A stretch of 64,000 nt of DNA from contig NZ_CP120416.1 of the NCBI RefSeq assembly GCF_032773895.1, positions 1,672,001 through 1,736,000 on the forward strand, read 5' to 3'. The stretch is from Teredinibacter sp. KSP-S5-2. GTDB lineage: Bacteria; Pseudomonadota; Gammaproteobacteria; Pseudomonadales; Cellvibrionaceae. The translations under genes and the position numbers were made by a program. Below, one piece after another: positions 8,285-16,559 of the stretch (within the stretch, counting starts at the first letter, position 1; every line of letters starts with the position of its first letter). The notes beneath the pieces were generated by a model. The model made no database searches and was not told where the DNA came from. It was given only the letters and a program-made list of their open reading frames with translations.

Positions 8285-9064
8285 ATGGCAATTATTTGGC
8301 AAAAGAAAACGGCAAATCAGATATATCAGGTTCGAACTGCAGGCCATTCTATTCGTTTATATTCAAATAATGTGTTTCATAGCCAATGGAACCCACACAC
8401 TCCAATAGCGGGCAGCCTTTGGGATTTGCTTTTCCTTCCTGTATTTTTTTCTCCTCAGGTTGATCGACTTAATAAGGCTCTGATTTTAGGTGTCGGTGGT
8501 GGAGCAATAATCAATTTGTTTAATCAATATTTATCCCTGGATTGTATTGATGGTGTGGACCTTGATTCGACACATATTTATATCGCGAAACGGTTTTTTG
8601 GTATTAACGGCAGTAACACCTATTTACATAGGGCGGAAGCACAGAGCTGGGTTTCAAATTCCGGTAGGGCAAAATATGACTTTGTTCTGGAGGACTTGTT
8701 TTTACCAGAAACGGATAGCCAGGATGCGGTGAGAGCGATTGAACCATCTACCGCTTGGTTTGAAACTCTGCTAAAGAAGCTCTCTGTTCGAGGTATTCTG
8801 GTGATGAATTTTGAAAGTGAAAAGCAGTTTAAGCGTAGTGATACATGCCGTAAGGCTAAAGAACTGTGTCGGTTAGGTAAGTTGGGCGGTGTTGCTTTTT
8901 TAAAGCATCCAAAATATGAAAACTGCATTGCAGTTTTTACCAAAGTCGCTATCTCAAAAAGAACGTTCGATGATAACCTGCAGTCTTATTTGTTTGCGGG
9001 TAAAGCCGCCGTTAAAATCCGGCTTGCCTATGAGTTAAAAATAATCCAGAGGGGGAGAAATTAA
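8285..9064 (+). CDS. Spermidine synthase-like SAM-dependent methyltransferase
   Basis: The 259-aa protein has a Rossmann SAM-binding core: LILGVGGGAIINLF is motif I, and GVDLDSTHIYIAKRFFGI carries the acidic residue after beta-2. FVLEDLFLPE follows, at the position where spermidine synthases hold their catalytic Asp. The fold matches spermidine-synthase-like proteins, but the residues needed to bind putrescine are not clear, so aminopropyl transfer should not be assumed. It begins 12 nt after the pseudouridine synthase gene. Confidence 0.7.
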   Translation: MAIIWQKKTANQIYQVRTAGHSIRLYSNNVFHSQWNPHTPIAGSLWDLLFLPVFFSPQVDRLNKALILGVGGGAIINLFNQYLSLDCIDGVDLDSTHIYIAKRFFGINGSNTYLHRAEAQSWVSNSGRAKYDFVLEDLFLPETDSQDAVRAIEPSTAWFETLLKKLSVRGILVMNFESEKQFKRSDTCRKAKELCRLGKLGGVAFLKHPKYENCIAVFTKVAISKRTFDDNLQSYLFAGKAAVKIRLAYELKIIQRGRN

Positions 9065-9066
9065 TA

Positions 9067-9423
9067 ATGCGTATTATGTATAAAATATCGTTTATCTTGG
9101 TGCTTCTTATGTCGTTGTTCAACAAAGGTTATGCCGAGCAGGATTCCTCTGCAATATGGATCGATGTTCGTACCGCTGGCGAATTTAGTACCGGTCATCA
9201 CCCAGAAGCAGTGAATATTCCTTACGATGTTATTGCTAGCCAAATTGCTTCAGTAACCGAAGACAAAAATGCGGATATTCGTCTCTATTGCCGCTCTGGT
9301 CGACGTTCCGGAATAGCCCAAATGACATTAAAAAATATGGGTTATACCAATGTTAGAAATGAAGGCGGGGTTAATAAAGTGATGAAGTCTGTAAAGAAAG
9401 CTGAAAGTGCGAATAACAAGTAA
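9067..9423 (+). CDS. Periplasmic single-domain rhodanese (PspE-like)
   Basis: The 118-aa protein has a signal peptide (about residues 1-23, ending KGYA) and one rhodanese domain. Motifs are WIDVRTAGEFSTGHHPEAVNIPYD at the start (shown in the family as DVR..EF..GH..GA.NIP) and the active-site loop LYCRSGRRSGIA with the catalytic Cys. The size and export signal match PspE-type sulfurtransferases, which move sulfane sulfur to thiophilic acceptors such as cyanide or thioredoxin. It starts 2 nt after the methyltransferase gene and ends the operon. Confidence 0.88.
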   Translation: MRIMYKISFILVLLMSLFNKGYAEQDSSAIWIDVRTAGEFSTGHHPEAVNIPYDVIASQIASVTEDKNADIRLYCRSGRRSGIAQMTLKNMGYTNVRNEGGVNKVMKSVKKAESANNK

Positions 9424-9430
9424 CGTCTGT

Positions 9431-10441
9431 TTATTTGGATAGTTGAATCACTTTAAAACTACCTGAGTTTGCTAGGCATTGAACGTTAGAAAAGAAGGAC
9501 TGGGCCTTTTTTTCTAACGGAATGAATGCATTCACTACGTAGTAGGCATGCCCGTTTTCTTTTAATAGTCTGTGGCTTTGTGCGAGAAATCTTTCTGTAA
9601 GATGATTTGCTACATCATAACCTTGATGAAAGGGTGGATTGCAAATGATAAGGTCGTGAGCTTTTGTTAACTGCATGCCTGCATCGGAAGCTTCAACGCT
9701 AAATTCCACTTGAGTTTGTTCCAGGTTTTTTTTACACGCATTCAGTGCCGTAATATTTGTATCTGTGGCGGTAATACGCTTTGCTCCCATATGTGCTAAC
9801 GCTAAACTGAGGTAGCCATAGCCGCAGCCTAAATCCAGCGCCTCTTCTATATCTGCATCATTTTGCTTAATGTGATTTGTGAGCGTTTCAACAAGCAGTT
9901 CGCTGCCAGCGTCTATTTTATTCCAGCCAAAAATGCCGGGTTTACTGAATACGTCGTACCCCCATAGGGAGAAAGTTTGTTTCAATTGAGGGTAGTCGTC
10001 GTCTCGAAGGTTGGGGTGTTCGTCTTTTGGTGGTGCGAGTTTCGCTGTGTAGTTATCTTTGTTTTTAACTATTTGCCCACTGTACCCCAGCTTTTTCCGG
10101 CAATTGTCGTAATAGCCTTTGATGCCTTGGTTCTTTTTCCCGAATAGAAATAGGTGTCCTGATGGGGTTAGGTGTTTGGCGCATTGGTTGAGGACATGGT
10201 TACTAACCATTTTTTCTTTTGACACTGGGAAAAGTATTGAATCGAAACCGTGTGTATCCAATAGCGATAAATTGAAATCAGCCAGAGTGACGTTTATGCC
10301 AGCCTTTTGCGCAGATTGACAGGTATCAAAGCGGTTACTTAATAAATGGGTAATTTGGTAAAGGCGAACCCATTCAGCGAGTTGGCTTTCTGACGTTTCT
10401 CCAACAACCAGTAAGTTGTTTTGATTCGCCCGCGTCATCAT
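9431..10441 (-). CDS. rsmC: 16S rRNA (guanine-1207-N2)-methyltransferase
   Basis: The 336-aa protein shows the RsmC layout: a degenerate N-terminal methyltransferase-like half and a functional C-terminal half with DLGCGYGYLSLALA (SAM motif I) and the N2-guanine signature NPPFHQG. RsmC methylates G1207 of 16S rRNA in the 30S subunit. The start overlaps the stop of rsuA by 4 nt (ATGA), so two small-subunit rRNA modification enzymes are translationally coupled here. Confidence 0.93.
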   Translation of the reverse strand: MMTRANQNNLLVVGETSESQLAEWVRLYQITHLLSNRFDTCQSAQKAGINVTLADFNLSLLDTHGFDSILFPVSKEKMVSNHVLNQCAKHLTPSGHLFLFGKKNQGIKGYYDNCRKKLGYSGQIVKNKDNYTAKLAPPKDEHPNLRDDDYPQLKQTFSLWGYDVFSKPGIFGWNKIDAGSELLVETLTNHIKQNDADIEEALDLGCGYGYLSLALAHMGAKRITATDTNITALNACKKNLEQTQVEFSVEASDAGMQLTKAHDLIICNPPFHQGYDVANHLTERFLAQSHRLLKENGHAYYVVNAFIPLEKKAQSFFSNVQCLANSGSFKVIQLSK

Positions 10442-11208
10442 TTATTGCTCCCGGTATTGTTGTCAGATTGGTTTTTCAAGGCGTAGACGGAGTTGACTTC
10501 CTCCAGGGTTAAGCGCCGTAATTTTCCCTCAGGTAACTCCGGGTCGAGTTGTATCTCACCTATTGATTGGCGATGTAGTTTTACCACTTTATTGCCGACA
10601 GCCGAGAACATGCGTTTTACCTGATGATATTTGCCTTCGCTGATTTCGAGCAGGACTTTTCGAGGAGCCTCAATAGTTAAAGAGGCAGGTTTGGTTTTTT
10701 TCTTTTCTCCTTCCAGCAGGATGCCGTCTGTAAAAAACTGTTTAACCTCATCTGAAATGTCCTGTTCCAGTTCTACGTGATAGCACTTTAAGCAAGAAAA
10801 GTTGGGAGAGGTAACTTTATGGTTCCAGTCACCATCGTTGGTAAGTAGCACCAGCCCTGTTGTATCGAGATCCAACCTTCCAGCAATTTGGAGATCATAA
10901 GGGGAGGGAGCCTGGGTGTTTTTTTCGTAGCTCTGCAGTTCTTGTTCTGCGACCAAATCGATGACCGTCAGATGTTCTCCGTCACTATTCGCACACACAA
11001 TCCCAGAGGGTTTGTTGAACATATAGTACGCCTTGCCAACCGGGCGGATTTCGGTGCCGCGGACAAGAATGGTATCAAGGTCGCTAATATGGATTGATGT
11101 ATCCTTGGTCACTTTGCCGTTAACGGAGATAAGGCCATCTTTGGCAAACCTTTTGATAATAGAGCGGGTCAGATCAGTATTGTTGCTGATAAATTTATCG
11201 AGTCGCAT
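10438..11208 (-). CDS. rsuA: 16S rRNA pseudouridine-516 synthase
   Basis: The 256-aa protein has an N-terminal S4 RNA-binding domain (MRLDKFISNNTDLTRS) and an RsuA/RluB/E/F catalytic domain with the motif AGRLDLDTTGLVLL, where Asp113 is the predicted nucleophile. YYMFNKPSG and KYHQVKRMF are also typical. RsuA makes pseudouridine 516 in 16S rRNA. It is the upstream partner of rsmC, with a 4-nt overlap. Confidence 0.92.
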   Translation of the reverse strand: MRLDKFISNNTDLTRSIIKRFAKDGLISVNGKVTKDTSIHISDLDTILVRGTEIRPVGKAYYMFNKPSGIVCANSDGEHLTVIDLVAEQELQSYEKNTQAPSPYDLQIAGRLDLDTTGLVLLTNDGDWNHKVTSPNFSCLKCYHVELEQDISDEVKQFFTDGILLEGEKKKTKPASLTIEAPRKVLLEISEGKYHQVKRMFSAVGNKVVKLHRQSIGEIQLDPELPEGKLRRLTLEEVNSVYALKNQSDNNTGSNK

Positions 11209-11224
11209 AGGAAGGGGGCAAGGC

Positions 11225-11241
11225 AGGGGCTATAAGCCCCT
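11225..11241 (-). terminator. Hairpin between folD and rsuA
   Basis: AGGGGCT and AGCCCCT pair around a three-base centre, just after the folD stop and just before rsuA on the minus strand. No U run follows, so it may be an attenuating or mRNA-stabilising hairpin rather than a full terminator. Confidence 0.45.
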
Positions 11242-11250
11242 ACGCTAGAG

Positions 11251-12093
11251 TTAAACCAGTTTCTTTTCGCCAGAGTCAACACTTTGGTAAATAAGCGTGT
11301 TGATGGTCATAGGGCCAACACCGCCGGGTACAGGGGTGAGCGCGCTGGCTTTATCAGCCAGGGGGCCAAGTTCAATGTCACCGACACCACCAGGGTGGTA
11401 GCCTGCGTCGACAACGACGGCTCCTTCTTTGATCCAGTCTGCCTTGATAAATTCAGGGCGTCCAACTGCACCAACCACAATATCTGCCTGGCGAATATAG
11501 TTGGCCAGGTCTTTAGTGCGTGAGTGACATATGGTTACTGTGGCGTTTGCGTTAAGCAGCATTGCGGCCATTGGTTTACCCAAAATAGGGCTGCGGCCAA
11601 CTACTACAGCGTGCTTGCCTTCCAGTTCGATGTTGTAGGCCTCTAGCAGGCGCATGATGCCTTTAGGGGTAGCGCAGCCGTATGCTTCCTCGCCCATTGC
11701 CATTCGGCCAAAGCCGAGGCAGGTTACACCGTCTACGTCTTTGTCCAGTGCAATTGCATCAAAGCAAGCGCGCTCGTCTATCTGTGATGGGACGGGATGT
11801 TGCAACAGGATGCCGTGCACATTCGGATTATCGTTGAGCTCCTGTATTTTTTGCAGAAGCTCCTCTGTAGTGGTGCTTTCCGCTAACTCGACTTTTAGGG
11901 ACTCCATACCAATGCGCTCACAGGCATTGCCTTTCATTTTTACATAGGTAGCCGATGCGGGGTCGCCTCCTACAAGAATGGTCGCGAGAATTGGGGTGCT
12001 GCCAGATTTTTCTTTAATCTTGGCTACACGTTGACTAAGTTCTTCTTCAGTTTTCTTTGCGAGAGCTTTGCCGTCGAGAATGAGCGCAGACAT
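11251..12093 (-). CDS. folD: Bifunctional methylenetetrahydrofolate dehydrogenase / cyclohydrolase
   Basis: I place the start at the ATG at 12093, giving [13 protein letters not shown] and 280 aa. This is the normal FolD length, with an AGGA site about 10 nt upstream; the frame is open a further 30 codons but that part does not look like FolD. Visible motifs are [14 protein letters not shown] (catalytic Tyr and Lys), [11 protein letters not shown], the cofactor-binding [17 protein letters not shown] and [11 protein letters not shown]. FolD interconverts one-carbon tetrahydrofolates in the cytoplasm. It is transcribed away from the tRNA cluster. Confidence 0.95.
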   Translation of the reverse strand: MSALILDGKALAKKTEEELSQRVAKIKEKSGSTPILATILVGGDPASATYVKMKGNACERIGMESLKVELAESTTTEELLQKIQELNDNPNVHGILLQHPVPSQIDERACFDAIALDKDVDGVTCLGFGRMAMGEEAYGCATPKGIMRLLEAYNIELEGKHAVVVGRSPILGKPMAAMLLNANATVTICHSRTKDLANYIRQADIVVGAVGRPEFIKADWIKEGAVVVDAGYHPGGVGDIELGPLADKASALTPVPGGVGPMTINTLIYQSVDSGEKKLV

Positions 12094-12271
12094 AGGCCGA
12101 TATTCCTGATTACTAATGAGGTACTGGATAAATGGGGCGTTATTTTCCCATAGAGGAGGCATTTGGCCAAACAATTGAGGCAAAAATCGGCGATAGGTGT
12201 TAATAAAATGAGCAATAGGGGCTAAGCGTTTGAGCGTTAAGGATTTTATTAAAAATCTTATCGATTTTTCG

Positions 12272-12300
12272 TTGACGATCCCTTAGCTCGAAGGTATTAT
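12272..12300 (+). promoter_or_regulatory. Sigma-70 promoter of the Pro-Arg-His tRNA cluster
   Basis: TTGACG (-35, 12272-12277) and TATTAT (-10, 12295-12300) are separated by exactly 17 bases. The next bases, GCACGCCC, form a GC-rich discriminator as expected for a stringently controlled stable-RNA promoter. The first tRNA begins 36 nt beyond the -10 box. Confidence 0.85.
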
Positions 12301-12335
12301 GCACGCCCTCGAAACGTGGTGCATACCACAGTTGT

Positions 12336-12412
12336 CGGAGTGTAGCGCAGCCTGGTAGCGCGTCTGCTTTGGGAGCAGAATGTCGGGGGTTCGAATCCCT
12401 CCACTCCGACCA
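12336..12412 (+). tRNA. tRNA-Pro (anticodon TGG)
   Basis: The gene folds as a full cloverleaf. CGGAGTG pairs with CACTCCG in the acceptor stem, the anticodon stem TCTGC/GCAGA encloses loop TTTGGGA with anticodon TGG at 12370-12372, the T arm contains GGTTCGAATCC, and the CCA end is encoded (12410-12412). It is the first of three tRNAs behind a strong promoter. Confidence 0.97.
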
Positions 12413-12434
12413 TTTTCGGGCCTGCATTTACGAT

Positions 12435-12511
<77 letters not shown>

Positions 12512-12555
12512 TCCTAGAAGGTTCCCAGAAGCGTAAAGTAAAGCTCACCTACAAT

Positions 12556-12632
12556 GGTGACCGTAGCTCAGTTGGTAGAGCCCTGGATTGTGATTCCAGT
12601 TGTCGCCGGTTCGATCCCGGTCGGTCACCCCA
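12556..12632 (+). tRNA. tRNA-His (anticodon GTG)
   Basis: The anticodon stem CTGGA/TCCAG encloses loop TTGTGAT with anticodon GTG. The acceptor stem is GTGACCG/CGGTCAC and the extra 5' G that marks tRNA-His (G-1) is encoded at 12556, facing the C discriminator. CCA is encoded at 12630-12632. It is the last member of the cluster; I see no clear terminator after it. Confidence 0.97.
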
Positions 12633-12807
12633 TTATTCCCTCCATACTTCTTTCTATACTCTTGTGTCGGTGTACACTTTTATCGTTTTCCAGAAAATGG
12701 CCTGGGCTGCATCTTTTGTGCCTTATGTCGCTTGGGAGGCTGGTCTGCTGATGTAACATCCTCTGATGTGCGTGTTCATAGTGTTATTAAGATAAAGAGA
12801 GGGATTT

Positions 12808-13542
12808 GTGCCGATTTTATTGATATCCATATTTATACAGGTATGTTTTATTGTTCATATCGTCAAAACAGGTAGAAGTACAACTTGGATATGGATTGTC
12901 TTAATGCTTCCTCTTGCAGGAGCTATTGCCTATGTTTTTCTTGAGGTTCTTCCGGATATTTCCAATTCCCGAGTGGGGCGAAACGCAAATAGAAAACTGC
13001 AGTCCGCCATAAACCCAAATAAAGACATTAAGCATGCGGCCAGCAACTACGCTTCTTCCGATACTGTAGAGACCTCTATGCGTTTAGCTGAGGCTTGTTT
13101 AGATAGAAAGATGTATGAAGAGGCTAAGAAGCTTTTTAAAAAGAGTTTGAGTGGGGCGTATTCAGACGATCCAAACTTGATGTTTGGTCTGGCTAAAGCA
13201 GAGTTTGGGCTTGGTAACTTTGAGCAGGTTAAACTGGTTCTGGATGAGCTTATAAAGAGCAATCCAGATTATAAGAATGCCGAAGCACATCTTCTTTATG
13301 CTAGGTCGTTAGAGAGGCTTGGTGAGGTAGATTCAGCGTTGCATGAATACGAAGTTTTATATACCTATTACCCCGGTCCGGATGCTGCGTTTTATTTTTC
13401 GATGTTTCTAAGGTGTCAGGGGCAGAGCGAAAGGGCGGATCAGCTTTTGCGCGAAATCCTAAGCAAGGCGGAGAATCGTCATTTTAGCAATAGGCACGCG
13501 GACATTATTCGTCAAGTAAAGAACGAGCTAAACGGAAAATAA
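12808..13542 (+). CDS. Membrane-anchored TPR-like protein with a PLDc_N-type N-terminus
   Basis: The protein is 244 aa from a GTG start with a good AGAGAGGG site just upstream. Residues 1-45 form two hydrophobic helices with the WIWIVLMLPLAGAIAYVFLEV pattern (split: WIWIVLML, then PLAGAIAYVFLEV) known from the short PLDc_N membrane hairpin. Residues about 75-240 are helical repeats resembling TPRs (AEACLDRKMYEEAKKLFKK, then NLMFGLAKAEFGLGNFEQ). It probably displays a TPR scaffold on the cytoplasmic face. The partner is unknown, and similar proteins are usually annotated only as TPR proteins. Confidence 0.75.
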   Translation: MPILLISIFIQVCFIVHIVKTGRSTTWIWIVLMLPLAGAIAYVFLEVLPDISNSRVGRNANRKLQSAINPNKDIKHAASNYASSDTVETSMRLAEACLDRKMYEEAKKLFKKSLSGAYSDDPNLMFGLAKAEFGLGNFEQVKLVLDELIKSNPDYKNAEAHLLYARSLERLGEVDSALHEYEVLYTYYPGPDAAFYFSMFLRCQGQSERADQLLREILSKAENRHFSNRHADIIRQVKNELNGK

Positions 13543-13557
13543 ATACGGGTTGAAAGA

Positions 13558-14463
13558 TCAGGTTTCTTCTTGCTTGTGCTGGATCTTTCTTCCTAGGGTA
13601 GTGATTGATATCCCCAATAAGTCAGCCGCTTTTTGACGGTTTCCTTCGGTTCTTAGTAGGGTTTCGCGAATTATCTCAGCTTCCACCAGGCGGGTTATTT
13701 CTTTCATGTTGCCGGACGGGTTGGAGATCTGTTCTGCAAAGGATTTCATAAACTCTTTTTGCGGGGACTTCGGTAGCCAATACATGAATTTGTATTGATT
13801 TTCGCGAGTTTCGATATAAATGAGGAACCATAAACTGGCACATACAAATAATGAGAATATACCCGTTGCGTTAACTTTGATCCCAACAGCCATAAGAAGC
13901 ACGATAGCAAGAATCGATACAATAATGGGGAGGCCGGCGACCAATAAGCTGAGCGACTTGCGTCGTAACAGCTGATCGTTATTTCGCTGCCATGAAAAGT
14001 ATCCAATCAGAAAGCTTAGAACCAAAGGAAGCAACAGGCCTAGCTGAATAACCCAATAGCCTTTGCCTGGCTCGCGTGTTAGGGAGTAGCCGAGGCTTTT
14101 TACGCCGACTATGGCAAAGTCAGGCCAATATATTGAAACTGTAACTAGGGAGAATAGGGTTCCAACGATTCTTAATATCAGCTTGTTGAGGTAATTAGCG
14201 GTTTCCAATGTTAGAAGGAAGTAACCGTTGAAGGTCAGTACCAGAAGGAAATAGTAAGTCTTTAAAAAAGGTAGAGAGCCTGAGGTATTGTGAAGGTTGA
14301 AGAAAACCAAAATCTCTAGAATATTTGCACAGAAAAGACCCGTGAAGAAAGCCAGAAAAAAAGGGCTGGCTTTCTTCAAAAAGTTACCACTCTGAATTAG
14401 TATCAGCACCTTCAACGAGATAGCCAGGATACTAATTGCTGCAAATAAATATACAATAGACAT
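13558..14463 (-). CDS. Seven-TM receptor-like protein fused to a Fis-type DNA-binding domain
   Basis: The start is the ATG at 14463, which shares its A with the stop of the ketosynthase gene (TGATG coupling); the product is 301 aa. Residues 1-222 contain seven hydrophobic segments of helix length, with short polar loops. Residues about 252-298 carry a Fis/HTH_8 helix-turn-helix (EAEIIRETLLRTEGNRQKAADLLGIS split over the recognition helix ITTLGRKIQ). This architecture is a one-component, membrane-bound transcription factor: an integral sensor with a cytoplasmic DNA-binding tail. There is no AAA+ sigma-54 domain and no kinase domain. Coupling to a ketosynthase III suggests it may sense or control that product; this is inference. 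Confidence 0.75.
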   Translation of the reverse strand: MSIVYLFAAISILAISLKVLILIQSGNFLKKASPFFLAFFTGLFCANILEILVFFNLHNTSGSLPFLKTYYFLLVLTFNGYFLLTLETANYLNKLILRIVGTLFSLVTVSIYWPDFAIVGVKSLGYSLTREPGKGYWVIQLGLLLPLVLSFLIGYFSWQRNNDQLLRRKSLSLLVAGLPIIVSILAIVLLMAVGIKVNATGIFSLFVCASLWFLIYIETRENQYKFMYWLPKSPQKEFMKSFAEQISNPSGNMKEITRLVEAEIIRETLLRTEGNRQKAADLLGISITTLGRKIQHKQEET

Positions 14464-15461
14464 CAGAATTGAAAAGCCGCTTGGCACATTGAAGCCCCAC
14501 TTCCGGCCCCGAGTACCAATACTTTGTCTCCTTTTTTAGGTCGATCAAAACACATGTTTACAGCATGTGTAGCACTAGTCAAGTTCCCAAACAAATGATA
14601 GCTTCTGGATACTCTTTCTGACGCCAAATTCGTCAGTTTTATCATTTGTTTATGGGGTCTTTCGCCGACTTGATGGAAATAGGCGTGGTCTATTTCCTCA
14701 GATTTCCAGCCAATTTTTTTATAGGTTTCGCCAATCATTTCCTGATGGTTTTCCACCATAGCACCGCTGATTTCCTCCATTCGCATCTCAAAGTCAATGC
14801 CTTCTGGGGTATGCCTGTAATAGCAGAGATTACGGAACTTCCCGTCAGCCTTAAAATGAATATATTTACACCCCGTATCGTCAGTGGATTTACTGACAAC
14901 AAAGGCACCGCCGCCATCTCCGACAGTGAAAGCCCCCAGGAGTTTACGGAAAAGCGACTTGTCATTGCTTTTCCGTAATTGCCTTATCGCGTCGATTGAT
15001 AATTGGCTGGGTTTTTCTCCTGTGCAGATAAGAATGTTTTCCGCCATGCCCGAATTAATATAGGCATGAGCAACAGAATAACCAGATAGCATACCTATGC
15101 AGGCATTACTGACATCAAGGCAGGCTGCGTTCCATGCTCCCAGCTCTGCTTGTACTTCGTGAGCAGTAGAGGGCTCCGGCTTATCCCGGTCAATTCCGCA
15201 AAATAAAATGAGATCGATATCCAGCGGGTTAATTCTTGCGTCAATAATTGCATCTCTAGCTGCCTGGATAGCAAGATATCCGTAGGATTGATTTGGGTCG
15301 GAAAAGCGTCGTTGTTTTATACCGCTCGCTCGACTTAAAAAACTTTCGGATACGCCAAATTTTCTGGATTGGGCTTCGTGCATAAGTTCTTCTGTCGTCA
15401 CAATGCTTTTTGGTAAAAACGCGCCAATTCCAGTGATTTTTGATCCACTACTTGTTTTCAT
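14463..15461 (-). CDS. 3-oxoacyl-ACP synthase III-family ketosynthase (FabH-like)
   Basis: The start is placed at the ATG at 15461 (MKTSSGSKITGIGAFLP) because a GGAGAAA site lies just upstream; the product is 332 aa, normal for KAS III. The active-site Cys sits in DVSNACIGMLSG, His in AYFHQVGERPHK and Asn in FGNLTSAT, so the Cys-His-Asn triad is intact. KAS III enzymes condense an acyl-CoA with malonyl-ACP or a second acyl unit. The N-terminal region (AQSRKFGVSESFLSRASGIKQ) differs from housekeeping FabH and no other fatty-acid genes are near, so a specialised product, perhaps a lipid signal, is likelier than bulk fatty acid. It is translationally coupled to the 7-TM regulator. Confidence 0.82.
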   Translation of the reverse strand: MKTSSGSKITGIGAFLPKSIVTTEELMHEAQSRKFGVSESFLSRASGIKQRRFSDPNQSYGYLAIQAARDAIIDARINPLDIDLILFCGIDRDKPEPSTAHEVQAELGAWNAACLDVSNACIGMLSGYSVAHAYINSGMAENILICTGEKPSQLSIDAIRQLRKSNDKSLFRKLLGAFTVGDGGGAFVVSKSTDDTGCKYIHFKADGKFRNLCYYRHTPEGIDFEMRMEEISGAMVENHQEMIGETYKKIGWKSEEIDHAYFHQVGERPHKQMIKLTNLASERVSRSYHLFGNLTSATHAVNMCFDRPKKGDKVLVLGAGSGASMCQAAFQF

Positions 15462-15477
15462 TATGTTTTCTCCGAGG

Positions 15478-15509
15478 TTAATTAGTTGCGTAATACACAC
15501 TCTAATTAA
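15478..15509. promoter_or_regulatory. Inverted repeat upstream of the ketosynthase gene (possible operator)
   Basis: TTAATTAG (15478-15485) and CTAATTAA (15502-15509) are perfect 8-bp inverted arms separated by 16 bases, beginning 17 nt before the ketosynthase ATG. Arm spacing of about 24 bp centre to centre places both on one DNA face or could form an mRNA hairpin. It is a candidate site for the adjacent Fis-type regulator; this is untested. Confidence 0.45.
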
Positions 15510-15694
15510 CTGGCAGAAATGGCAGTAATGCAACGATACGGCGCCAAAAATTAGTAGCAGACTTTAGTCGAACTTATCATTTGCCAAATGTATGCGTATT
15601 TGTTGTGTGTTTGTTGCAGAGAGGTTGGTTGACGGAATAGCGTAATGTGGTTCTTGAGAGGAGGTGTGTGTGAACGAAGCTTCTTGACGGCAAT

Positions 15695-15904
15695 CTACTT
15701 TTGACTATTCTCCTGATTCCATTTTGATAAAGCGTCAACAGGGTTCAAGCGGTTTGTCGCGGTTCTTCCGCAACAGTTAGGTGTGGGGCAGATTAGCTTA
15801 TATAACTGCTCACCGCTTGTATCGCTCAAGGAAAGATCTAGGAATGGGGGTTTGCCACAGCCAAGGCAGTTCGCAATATGGAGTTTTTTTTCGTTCGCCG
15901 TCAT
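15695..15904 (-). CDS. Small Lar-like zinc-ribbon protein
   Basis: The 69-aa protein has two Cys pairs, CLGCGKPPFLDL and LICPTPNCCGRTA, followed by NPVDALSKWNQE. This layout, two knuckles and a terminal A..KWN motif, resembles the restriction-alleviation protein Lar family, a small zinc ribbon often phage derived. The function is not established. It is an isolated gene between the ketosynthase operon and another small ORF. Confidence 0.55.
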   Translation of the reverse strand: MTANEKKLHIANCLGCGKPPFLDLSLSDTSGEQLYKLICPTPNCCGRTATNRLNPVDALSKWNQENSQK

Positions 15905-15991
15905 AGTTGTGCTCTATTATAGTGCATCCGAATAAGAGCGCATTATGAAGTAGTCTGACATCCATATCTACGACTGATTGAGGATTATTTC

Positions 15992-16228
15992 TTACGCGGT
16001 ATCACTGCTGTCCAGCGTTACAATATTAATTAAGTCAATTTCAATTAGCCAATCGGATAAGTTTGCATCTTCCCCGAGTATCATGCGCTTAGCTTGTTTT
16101 AAGCTGTTTAATGTTCCGAGAGGTTTGGTGACGCAAATTTCTCGATACACCTTTTCCACAATCATTCCGCTTGCTGTTTCTCTTCGGAGTTCGCACCGAT
16201 ACCAATATGCTCTTTGTTTATATAACAC
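15992..16228 (-). CDS. Small protein of unknown function
   Basis: The 78-aa reading frame starts with GTG at 16228 and has an AAAGGA ribosome site 8-10 nt upstream. Its composition looks coding (YWYRCELRRETASGMIVEKV), with no signal peptide. I recognise no family. An overlapping plus-strand frame exists but has no ribosome site. It could be a small cytoplasmic protein cotranscribed with the Lar-like gene 87 nt downstream. Confidence 0.45.
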   Translation of the reverse strand: MLYKQRAYWYRCELRRETASGMIVEKVYREICVTKPLGTLNSLKQAKRMILGEDANLSDWLIEIDLINIVTLDSSDTA

Positions 16229-16559
16229 TGGGTGTTCCTTTGTTGTCCTTTACCTCTGGGCAAGATTTGAGCGCATAAGTAGTATAAATCAAATAATAGA
16301 ATAGTCAGTTATTGCGTGCTGTAAAGGAGTGGCTTCGTTTCTAATCCACCTCCATTCTAATAGATTTATTTTCTAAGCATTTATCTTTTTTCTACAAGAT
16401 TCTTTATTTCGATTTGTTAGAAGACAAAAGGAATCGTTTGATGACTGGTTTTTTTATTCGTTAGATATTGCAACGGAGTTGTATGTTGGAAGTTGTATTT
16501 AGGTCGTGTGGAATCAATCGTGGTTGCATTCCGAGAGCGAGGCAACCACGATTTGCATT
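16229..16559. other. Gene-free stretch between a small ORF and hemN
   Basis: Within these 331 bases I see the hairpin downstream of hemN (16516-16553) and AT-rich sequence that probably holds the promoter of the small minus-strand gene. I found no other convincing coding frame. Confidence 0.6.
16516..16553 (-). terminator. 12-bp perfect hairpin just after hemN
   Basis: AATCGTGGTTGC (16516-16527) and GCAACCACGATT (16542-16553) pair perfectly around a 14-base loop, starting 6 nt after the hemN stop on its strand. The following bases ATTGATTCC have only a short T content, so it is either a terminator of modest strength or a 3'-end stabiliser. Confidence 0.6.

Noticed and set aside
12633-12807. 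Possible prophage or integrase attachment region after tRNA-His
   Set aside because: No integrase, duplicated tRNA end or phage gene is visible.
15978-16304. Plus-strand ORF opposite the 78-aa gene
   Set aside because: It has no ribosome site, while the minus-strand frame has one.
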